The position numbers and the translations under genes were made by a program. A DNA stretch of 11,659 nt from Candidatus Atribacteria bacterium (GTDB taxonomy: Bacteria > Atribacterota > Atribacteria > Atribacterales > Atribacteraceae): positions 1 to 11,659 of the forward strand of contig JAGPGC010000024.1 in assembly GCA_018056205.1 (NCBI GenBank), given 5' to 3'. Under the pieces are notes generated by a model. That model searched no databases. It was given only the letters and a program-made list of their open reading frames with translations, and had not been told where the DNA came from. This document shows positions 6,079 through 11,659 of the stretch, in pieces. How positions within the stretch are numbered: the first letter of the stretch is position 1; each line of letters starts with the position of its first letter.

Positions 6079-8814
6079 CTAATTGGCAATCCGCACCGAT
6101 TCAATAAAGTGTTTTTCGATTGGCAAAAAAGTGTCCCAAAGTGAATCCTTGGCAGCTACAAAAATGAGCAGATTTTCTTGCTCGACGGTAATATTTTCAA
6201 AAAAGTAAAATCGCGCTCGAACTTTATTTTGAACGTAGTGCCCTTCAGTAAATTTGGCCATTTTGTTGTCAATGATGAGGCTATTTTCCTGATCAATAAT
6301 AAAATCTTCTTTTACTGCATCAAGAGAGGTTACTTTTGTTATCGAAATGACGGCATCGGGAAAATTGGGGTCTTCACCAATATACCATCCGCCGAGATTG
6401 AGACTATCGGTTTCCAGGGATTTCCAGTTAAGAGGTACTTCGAAGACAAGGTTTCCTCTTTGGGCGGAAACCCAATTATTGGTCGCAGTAGAATTGAGAT
6501 TTTCATTTTGGACTTGAGGAGAAAATGCCATAAAAATCGATTGAATTTCTTCATCATTGAGGACTCGATTATAAACTCTCACTTCGTCGATAAGTCCGTC
6601 AAAGAATTCAGAATAGCCAGCTGGATTGTCTCCTAAAGTAAAGGTATTGCCACTTATCACACCAGTTCCACCGGCGGTTCCATAAGAAAATTTTTCTCCA
6701 TTTTTATAAAAAAGAACATCAGTTGGGGTAAATAAGACTGCAAGAAACTGCCATTGGTTTAAATCAACACTTTGTCCGGTAATCCAATTAGAACCACCGA
6801 TAAAAACGCTCCATCCATCGTTTTCAACCAGGAGTGAGCGGTCAAATCCACCATCATCCTGAGACCATACCTGTCTACGGCCACTACCCGAGCGGGGATA
6901 TGCCCAGCAAGTAATTGACAATTCTGGTATTTTTTCCGGATTGATATCAAGAGGCGTTATAACTGTACTGTCTATTCCATTAAAATCATATGCCTTTCCA
7001 ATTTTCCCCAGTACGATTTGGGTTGAGGTTGGGATTCCATGTTTCCCTGAGCCGCTCATATCTTGCGCGTCATTATCAAGAGGGAGATAAAGAACCAAAC
7101 CATTTTCCGGAGAGAGTGCACCAATTGGTGGGGATGGTGATAATATCGGTGATTCTTGATCAATCACTGTAAAGGGCTCGCTGATTGCTAATCGGGTATA
7201 TCCGTTGATAAAGAACCTAACATTGTATTCTCCGGGTTCGGAGGGAACCTCAAATGTGAGCAAACCATCTTTTTTTCCTTCGGTATATTGCCAGGTCAAA
7301 TAATCCCGGTCAGAGGCATCTTTTTTATATAAACCTATCCAATCTCTTTGATTGGTCGAGGCGTTCGAGAAAGTTACCGTTATGGTTTCATCAGGCGTAA
7401 ATACTCTATTGTTTAGTGACAGGATGGGTTGGGGAAGAGTTACTTTAAAGGACACCGAGGCAATTTCTTTTCCATTGGAATCGGTGTCGTGCATGCGAAA
7501 ATCATATTCTCCTGGATTAGAAGGTGCGGTAAAAACCATCTCTCCTTGAGTTTTCCCGGATAGATATTGATAGGTTAAATCATGTTGATCGTTTACTTTT
7601 TCATCACCGTGGGGAATATCGGAAGGAATGATGCCAATCCAAGCATTGGATTCAAGTCCCGGAGGAGCAAAAAATAGGAGTTTAATTTCTTCGCCGGGAA
7701 AGAAATTATTTTTTTCTAGCTGGAGTTTGGATTGATTGGTTGATTTTTTTACAGAGAAAACAGCGCTTTTGCTGAGCAAATTCATCCCGTCATTTTCAAA
7801 GATACGAACGTTGTATTCTCCTTCTTCTTCGGGAGCAGAAAAAGTGATGGTTCCAGAAGTTTTCCCATCTAAATATTTCCAAGTTAGGTAATCGCGATCA
7901 GAAGAAGAACTTTTGTATAATCCAATCCAGTCTTTTGGGTTTCCCGGTGCTCCCTTATATTCAATACTAAATTCAGTGGCTGGCAAAACTGGTTGTTTTG
8001 GTATGTTGATGGTTACACCTTTTTCTGGTAGAGTAATTTTAATCGAATCTAAAATTTGATTGAAAACTGGTTCAGCCTCAGGCCATAGAGGGTAACGGCT
8101 TCCTGCTAAAAAGCCAAATGATTTGTCAGCAATTAAAGGAGTTTTGGAAAGAAATAGCCAAATTTTAATATTTGCGTTTTGAATACATCCTTCTATAAAG
8201 CGAAAAGGAATTTCACTGAATATTTTTTCACTTTCACGGTCAATGGTAATATAGTCTAATTGGTCTTCGATATTAACAGTAGTTATAATTGCTAAAGCAA
8301 CGTCGGGATCGGAGGGATCACCTTGGTACCAGCCAACCACTTCTTCATCGGGGGGAGTGGGCTGCCAATTTTTGGGAATTGATAAACTAACATAGTCAGT
8401 AGTTATATTTTCCCAATCTTCCACTTCAACTTTTATTTTTTTGACTTCAAAAATTTCACTTTTACCCAGTAAATTCATGCCATCATCAGCAAAACCCCGG
8501 AATTGATAAGCTCCTTCTTCTGCGACGGGATTGAAAATGAGTGAACCCTCGTTTAAGCCGTTTAAATACTGCCATTCTATATAATCCCGATCGGAAGCAT
8601 CAGCTTTATATAGCCCAATCCAGTTTTTGGGGTTTGATGAACCCGATCTGAACTCTATGGTAATTGTTTCACCAGGGCGAACCGGTAAAGATCCCACGTT
8701 TATTATCAGGTTTTGTTCGCTTTCTTGGGCGAAAAGAAAGGAACTGATAAAAGGCATGGTAATCAAGAACAAAACAAGGATAAACGATTTGAAAAACCAT
8801 CGTGATGAATACAT
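6079..8814 (-). CDS. Large exported mosaic protein: four WIGLY beta-sandwich modules, LamG-like domain and a duplicated C-terminal-type module
   Basis: A 911-residue protein with a signal peptide (1-29, cleavage about FLFA-Q30). Visible domains in order: WIGLY module 1 (about 33-126); a PxNW module (about 138-260) with IPKNW, GWYQGDPSDPD; WIGLY module 2 (about 267-357); module 3 (about 361-459); module 4 (about 463-551); a Pro/Ser linker (about 553-565); a LamG/concanavalin-like domain (about 570-762) with LYLPLDNDAQDMSG, DFNGIDSTV and the closing FDGLIDEVRVYNR; and a second PxNW module (about 783-910) with VPLNW, GGWYIGEDPNFPD. The WIGLY modules share a pattern: PGE near the start, WIGLYK (W65, W296, W392, W492), DRDYLTWQY, then PGEYNVR and a final strand. 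They resemble SKICH-like or purple-acid-phosphatase N-terminal sandwiches. LamG domains usually bind glycans or proteins, so an adhesive or carbohydrate-binding surface role is likely. No catalytic domain was recognised, and no sortase or membrane anchor is seen at the C-terminus. The ATG follows GGAGGG with a 7-nt gap. Confidence 0.9.
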   Translation of the reverse strand: MYSSRWFFKSFILVLFLITMPFISSFLFAQESEQNLIINVGSLPVRPGETITIEFRSGSSNPKNWIGLYKADASDRDYIEWQYLNGLNEGSLIFNPVAEEGAYQFRGFADDGMNLLGKSEIFEVKKIKVEVEDWENITTDYVSLSIPKNWQPTPPDEEVVGWYQGDPSDPDVALAIITTVNIEDQLDYITIDRESEKIFSEIPFRFIEGCIQNANIKIWLFLSKTPLIADKSFGFLAGSRYPLWPEAEPVFNQILDSIKITLPEKGVTINIPKQPVLPATEFSIEYKGAPGNPKDWIGLYKSSSSDRDYLTWKYLDGKTSGTITFSAPEEEGEYNVRIFENDGMNLLSKSAVFSVKKSTNQSKLQLEKNNFFPGEEIKLLFFAPPGLESNAWIGIIPSDIPHGDEKVNDQHDLTYQYLSGKTQGEMVFTAPSNPGEYDFRMHDTDSNGKEIASVSFKVTLPQPILSLNNRVFTPDETITVTFSNASTNQRDWIGLYKKDASDRDYLTWQYTEGKKDGLLTFEVPSEPGEYNVRFFINGYTRLAISEPFTVIDQESPILSPSPPIGALSPENGLVLYLPLDNDAQDMSGSGKHGIPTSTQIVLGKIGKAYDFNGIDSTVITPLDINPEKIPELSITCWAYPRSGSGRRQVWSQDDGGFDRSLLVENDGWSVFIGGSNWITGQSVDLNQWQFLAVLFTPTDVLFYKNGEKFSYGTAGGTGVISGNTFTLGDNPAGYSEFFDGLIDEVRVYNRVLNDEEIQSIFMAFSPQVQNENLNSTATNNWVSAQRGNLVFEVPLNWKSLETDSLNLGGWYIGEDPNFPDAVISITKVTSLDAVKEDFIIDQENSLIIDNKMAKFTEGHYVQNKVRARFYFFENITVEQENLLIFVAAKDSLWDTFLPIEKHFIESVRIAN

Positions 8815-8889
8815 TCGATTTCCCTCCTTCAGGTCATTTGTGAGAAATAAATCGGATTTCAGGAACTAAGACTTAGTAGTACTATTTCT

Positions 8890-8895
8890 ATTATA
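8890..8895 (-). promoter_or_regulatory. Possible -10 element (TATAAT) for the mosaic protein gene
   Basis: A perfect TATAAT on the minus strand lies about 75 nt upstream of the start codon. The -35 region at a 17-bp distance (ACTTTT) is poor, so this is only a candidate; the element may need an activator. The surrounding spacer (8815-9044) separates divergent genes and holds nothing else that is clear except the phzF-family promoter. Confidence 0.3.
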
Positions 8896-8980
8896 ATGAT
8901 TGAGAGTTAAAAAAAAGTAATCTGCTACAATTATTTTTTCTCATTTTTTAAAAAGTACGATAAAATTGAGAAGAAAGAAT

Positions 8981-9010
8981 TTGATCGATTGCCTATTATT
9001 TAAGTAAAAT
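8981..9010 (+). promoter_or_regulatory. Candidate promoter of the PhzF-family gene
   Basis: TTGATC (8981-8986) is followed after 18 bp by TAAAAT (9005-9010), four and five of six matches to the sigma-70 consensus. The implied start, near 9017, would give a short leader that contains the GGGGG ribosome site at 9032-9036. Confidence 0.45.
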
Positions 9011-9044
9011 AGTTTAAAATTATCCTATTTTGGGGGAATATAAA

Positions 9045-9839
9045 TTGATCAACCTACCAGTTTTTCAAGTCGATGCCTTTACCGACAAACCCTTTATTGG
9101 AAATCCAGCTGCAGTGTGTTTGTTGATGGAAGAAAAAAGTGATGAATGGATGCTGAATGTGGCTCGAGAAATGAATTGTTCTGAAACAGCATTTTTATTG
9201 AATAAAGAAATGGGGATATCTTTGAGGTGGTTTAACCCCAAAGCCGAAGTTGGTTTGTGTGGTCATGCAACCTTGGCCAGTGCCCATGTTCTCTGGGAAA
9301 AAGGAGTTATTCCCAGAAATGAGGAAATTTTATTTTTCACCAAGGGAGGTTTATTAACAGCTCAATTTAAAGAGGGCTGGATAGAGCTTAATTTTCCTGC
9401 TATTGAAGAAAAAAAAGTGCTTCCCACAGAAATATTGCTTGATGCCCTGAAAGTTCCGGTCCTTTATGTTGGAAAAAGTAAATACGATTACTTGGTTGAA
9501 ATTGAGACCGAAGAGATATTAAAAGACATGAACCCAGATTTTGAAACCTTAAAAATAGCAGTTCCTCGTGGAGTTATCGTTACTTGTCAATCTGATCGAC
9601 CGGAATATGATTTTATTTCTCGGTTTTTTGTTCCTTCTTTGGGAATCAATGAAGACCCGGTAACCGGATCGGCTCATTGTGTATTGGGCCCTTACTGGCA
9701 GAAAAAACTCAATAAGTCCGAATTTATTGCCTACCAAGCTTCGGAGCGAGGTGGGGTTATCAAGGTTAAAGTTGAGGATGATCGAGTCTACATCAGCGGT
9801 AAAGCGGTTACTGTTACCGATGGAGTTCTCTTGGTGTAG
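9045..9839 (+). CDS. PhzF-family isomerase-like protein (TTG start)
   Basis: A 264-residue cytoplasmic protein of the PhzF/YddE family, whose members have two similar diaminopimelate-epimerase-like halves. PhzF itself isomerises trans-2,3-dihydro-3-hydroxyanthranilate in phenazine synthesis, but most family members, including this one, have no assigned substrate. Diagnostic motifs are present: FQVDAFTDKPFIGNPAAV at residues 7-24, the catalytic Glu in NCSETAFL (E47), GLCGHATLASAH (70-81), and NEDPVTGSAH (202-211). Length is normal (family about 260-300). The start is set at TTG 9045 because GGGGG (9032-9036) sits eight bases upstream of it. An earlier in-frame TTG at 9030 would overlap that ribosome site and add five residues not expected before the conserved VFQVDAF. 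No other phenazine gene is present, so phenazine synthesis should not be inferred. Confidence 0.92.
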   Translation: MINLPVFQVDAFTDKPFIGNPAAVCLLMEEKSDEWMLNVAREMNCSETAFLLNKEMGISLRWFNPKAEVGLCGHATLASAHVLWEKGVIPRNEEILFFTKGGLLTAQFKEGWIELNFPAIEEKKVLPTEILLDALKVPVLYVGKSKYDYLVEIETEEILKDMNPDFETLKIAVPRGVIVTCQSDRPEYDFISRFFVPSLGINEDPVTGSAHCVLGPYWQKKLNKSEFIAYQASERGGVIKVKVEDDRVYISGKAVTVTDGVLLV

Positions 9840-9971
9840 CTTTCAAAAAAAAGATTTGACTGGGTGCTATTTTGAAAGGATGAGTTTTTCAAAGCATCAA
9901 ATGACGAAACTTCAGAATAAGGATATTTTTCCTTATCACCGTATTTTTATTGGCCATAGTCTTTATACGGA
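9840..9971. other. Spacer between convergent genes with several short inverted repeats
   Basis: This gap separates the stop codons of the plus-strand PhzF gene and the minus-strand small membrane-protein gene. It contains CTTTCAAAA/TTTTGAAAG (9840-9848 with 9870-9878), ATAAGGA/TCCTTAT (9917-9923 with 9930-9936, loop 6) followed five bases later by TATTTTTATT, and CCGTAT/ATACGG (9939-9944 with 9965-9970). The second could end the PhzF transcript. None is a classic GC-rich stem with an immediate T-run, so the termination points are uncertain. An open frame here overlapping the PhzF 3' end is not supported by any ribosome site. Confidence 0.35.
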
Positions 9972-10382
9972 TCATTGATCTCTGAGTGTTTCTTCGGTTT
10001 CAGGAAGTTTTTCTTTGCTAACCAGCGCCAGAATACCTCCTATGATAAATAAAATTCCCGGAACGACAAATCCGATAAAAAGAAAAATATACCCAGCAAT
10101 GGCGGCAATAAGGAGAAAAATCCCTGCTAATTGATGCTTTTTTTTCACATTTATTCCGGCAATTAAACCAACTATAGCAAAAATCAGAGCTCCGATGCCT
10201 CTTGCTATTGCCATATTCCCAAATAAGGGTAGTAGGCGATGAATGTTCATAGGAACATCAACTTGGTTTGGTATTATGGTTCCAACAAATTGCATAGCGA
10301 TTCCGGCAATTATAACCACAGCAGAAAAAATCATCCCTAAAATGCCACCAACTATTCCTAATATTGTGGCAGTATTTTTCAT
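9972..10382 (-). CDS. Small four-helix integral membrane protein (DUF4064-like)
   Basis: A 136-residue inner-membrane protein. Four hydrophobic stretches are visible at about residues 7-36, 56-76, 84-99 and 101-120, with a short basic loop (KKKH) between the second and third and a polar, acidic C-terminal tail (KEKLPETEETLRDQ). The glycine-rich first helix (ILGIVGGILGMIF) resembles DUF4064-type membrane proteins of Gram-positive and related bacteria, which have no established function. Translation should be efficient: AGGAGG (10391-10396) sits eight bases before the ATG. It is a single gene, convergent to the PhzF gene and divergent from the carboxypeptidase gene. Function unknown. Confidence 0.8.
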   Translation of the reverse strand: MKNTATILGIVGGILGMIFSAVVIIAGIAMQFVGTIIPNQVDVPMNIHRLLPLFGNMAIARGIGALIFAIVGLIAGINVKKKHQLAGIFLLIAAIAGYIFLFIGFVVPGILFIIGGILALVSKEKLPETEETLRDQ

Positions 10383-10714
10383 GCAACGAACCTCCTAATC
10401 ATTTCTTGGTATAGAGTTTAACTGATTAGAGCTTTTCTTTAAATAGGAAAAGGAAAAGGGAATAAATAATATTCGACTTTGAATTATCAGATGAGATCCT
10501 CATATCCTCGAAAAACGAAAGCTCAAGATAACTTTAGTATTTATATAAAACTAAATTTTCATTAAGACAAATTCATTTTTATTAACTTTTTATCAATTCA
10601 AGATCTTCGAATAGATATAAAAAAGAAAAATTAACACTATTAAAATTCTTAAAAATGACGATATTTGTATAAAATAGAAGATAGTTTTTTATTATTAAAA
10701 GGAGAGCATTAGTA
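10383..10714. other. AT-rich intergenic region between divergent genes
   Basis: This region holds the ribosome site of the small membrane-protein gene at its left end (10391-10396) and a ribosome site AAAAGGAGAG (10697-10706) at its right end. Between them the DNA is AT-rich, with a small ATGAG/CTCAT hairpin near 10490-10503 and a TATAAA-like element at 10668-10673 on the plus strand that could be a -10 for the rightward genes, without a good -35. No coding frame, known RNA or strong repeat was seen. Confidence 0.4.
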
Positions 10715-10823
10715 GTGAAAACAAGATATTCTAACTTTTACTCTTTTTTGGCTTGATTTTTATACTTTAACTATTACAACATTGATTAATTTATTCCTTA
10801 TTCCTATTTCAGCAAAGGGATAA
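10715..10823 (+). pseudogene. Short ribosome-site-bearing frame resembling a broken signal peptide
   Basis: A GTG at 10715 lies nine bases after GGAGA (10701-10705) and opens a 13-residue frame (MKTRYSNFYSFLA) that stops at 10756. Removing one T from the T-run at 10744-10749 would extend it to the TAA at 10821-10823, giving about 35 residues with a basic start, a hydrophobic stretch (TLTITTLINLFLIPISA) and an AxA-like end: the shape of a signal peptide with nothing after it. It sits just before the exported carboxypeptidase, which has its own signal peptide and ribosome site. It may be a decayed gene start, a leader peptide, or chance. Without protein or comparative data its status is open. 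Confidence 0.3.
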
Positions 10824-10869
10824 GTTATAAACTCGGTTTTTAGCTTTGAGGTGAGGAGGAAAATCTAAG

Positions 10870-11659
10870 ATGATTATTGGTACTTGTTTTATAAACAAAA
10901 AAATTTGGTTGATCTTTCTTTTTTGCGGATTTCTCAGTGTATTTTTCGGATTGAGTGCTATTAATCCAAGCTGGATGGCATTAGCTAACCCGGAGAACGA
11001 TACAAAAGTCACCTATCATACCATGAGGATTAATGATGAAGAAATGAACTATTCAGCAACGGTTGGTTTCATCCCGATTATTGATCAAAAAAACCAAACC
11101 GAGCAAGCTCGAATTTTTTATATTGCCTATAACCGACAAGGAATTGAAAATTCAGAAAAACGTGCAGTTACTTTTGCCTTTAACGGAGGACCGGGAGCGG
11201 CATCAATGATGCTTCATCTGGGAGCTTTAGGTCCACGAGTAGTGGAAAAAAGTGCCGATGGAACCAAATTGATAGCTCCACCTTTTCGATTGGTTGATAA
11301 TCCCAATACTCTATTAGATGTCACTGACCTGGTTTTTATTGATCCAATTGGCACTGGGTATAGTCTAATGACCGGGGGAGCTGATCCAACTCAGTTTTGG
11401 GGAGTCAGTGAAGATGTTCGGTGTATTGCACAATTTATACAATCCTACTTGAATCAAAACGGACGGAGCACATCACCGGTTATTATCGCTGGAGAAAGTT
11501 ATGGAGGAGTTCGGGGATCAGGATTAGCCAAAGTTCTTCAAGATATTGGAGTTTATCCCTCTGGATTGATATTCATATCTCCAGTTTTTGATTTAGGAAC
11601 GATTCAGTGGAGCTCATTAGACGATCGTGCTTTAGCGCTCACCATTCCTACTTATGCAG
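10870..11659 (+). CDS. Exported S10-family serine carboxypeptidase-like protein (N-terminal part, runs off right edge)
   Basis: An open frame of 263 codons continues past the window edge. Residues 1-39 form a signal peptide (basic FINKK, hydrophobic core, cleavage after MALA-N40). The mature part has the serine carboxypeptidase pattern: the oxyanion-loop motif FNGGPGAASMMLHLGALGP (104-122), DLVFIDPIGTGYS (153-165) and the nucleophile motif GESYGG (S210). The catalytic Asp and His of the alpha/beta-hydrolase triad would lie beyond the edge; family members are usually around 450-500 residues. These enzymes release single C-terminal amino acids from peptides. Here it should act outside the inner membrane, in peptide scavenging or envelope processing. 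The ATG follows GAGGAGG (10853-10859) with a 10-nt gap. The start is well set because the signal peptide begins directly there. Confidence 0.92.
   Translation, partial: MIIGTCFINKKIWLIFLFCGFLSVFFGLSAINPSWMALANPENDTKVTYHTMRINDEEMNYSATVGFIPIIDQKNQTEQARIFYIAYNRQGIENSEKRAVTFAFNGGPGAASMMLHLGALGPRVVEKSADGTKLIAPPFRLVDNPNTLLDVTDLVFIDPIGTGYSLMTGGADPTQFWGVSEDVRCIAQFIQSYLNQNGRSTSPVIIAGESYGGVRGSGLAKVLQDIGVYPSGLIFISPVFDLGTIQWSSLDDRALALTIPTYA

Noticed and set aside
6178..6636. Plus-strand open frame of 152 codons
   Set aside because: It is antisense to the mosaic protein's C-terminal module and LamG domain, without start signals or recognisable domains.
9030..9044. Earlier TTG start for the PhzF-family gene
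   Set aside because: It would overlap the GGGGG ribosome site that serves the TTG at 9045, and the added residues precede the conserved N-terminus.
9679..9978. Plus-strand open frame of 99 codons overlapping the PhzF 3' end
   Set aside because: It lies mostly out of frame inside the conserved C-terminal half of the PhzF-family gene, with no ribosome site.
10809..11012. Minus-strand open frame of 67 codons
   Set aside because: It is antisense to the signal peptide of the S10 carboxypeptidase; the plus-strand frame has a ribosome site, signal peptide and catalytic motifs.
1..11659. CRISPR array, defence island, transposon or prophage
   Set aside because: No spaced repeat array, transposase, integrase, phage structural gene or terminal inverted repeat was found.

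Overview
This window comes from an AT-rich bacterium and carries mostly ordinary metabolic and envelope genes on the minus strand, followed by two plus-strand genes. The solute-binding protein has a signal-peptidase-I signal without a lipobox cysteine, so it is probably a free periplasmic protein, which argues for a two-membrane cell. The overall style (Lsr/Rha-type sugar transporter, AT-rich spacers, strong AGGAGG ribosome sites) would fit a lineage such as Atribacterota or Thermotogota, but that placement is an impression and not proven here.

Layout. Bases 1-157 (minus) hold the N-terminus of an unidentified membrane-anchored protein that runs off the left edge. Bases 222-414 (minus) encode an apparent free-standing structured RNA of about 193 nt: it has a TTGACA-17-TAATAT promoter placed exactly upstream, its two ends pair in a 20-position helix, and a T-run follows. 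Its size and architecture resemble 6S RNA. Bases 588-5938 (minus) are a five-gene block transcribed from right to left: a periplasmic sugar-binding protein, a two-domain ABC ATPase, two permeases whose genes overlap by four bases, and a VOC (glyoxalase-fold) enzyme. A 12-bp hairpin with a T-tract separates the binding-protein gene from the ATPase gene, and a second promoter overlapped by a perfect 10-bp palindrome lies just upstream of the ATPase, so the membrane components can be controlled separately from the binding protein.

Bases 6079-8814 (minus) encode a 911-residue exported mosaic protein with four WIGLY-type beta-sandwich modules, a LamG-like domain and two copies of another module that are clearly related to each other. 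It is the least conventional gene here. Bases 9045-9839 (plus) encode a PhzF-family isomerase, and 9972-10382 (minus) a small four-helix membrane protein. From 10870 to the right edge (plus) runs the N-terminal part of an exported S10 serine carboxypeptidase, preceded by a short ribosome-site-bearing, apparently frameshifted signal-peptide-like reading frame.

How they work together. The binding protein, ATPase and permeases form one importer for a sugar or sugar-like ligand, and the VOC enzyme is likely to act on the imported compound. The other genes show no clear functional link to the transporter. No tRNA, rRNA, CRISPR array, transposase or phage gene was seen.
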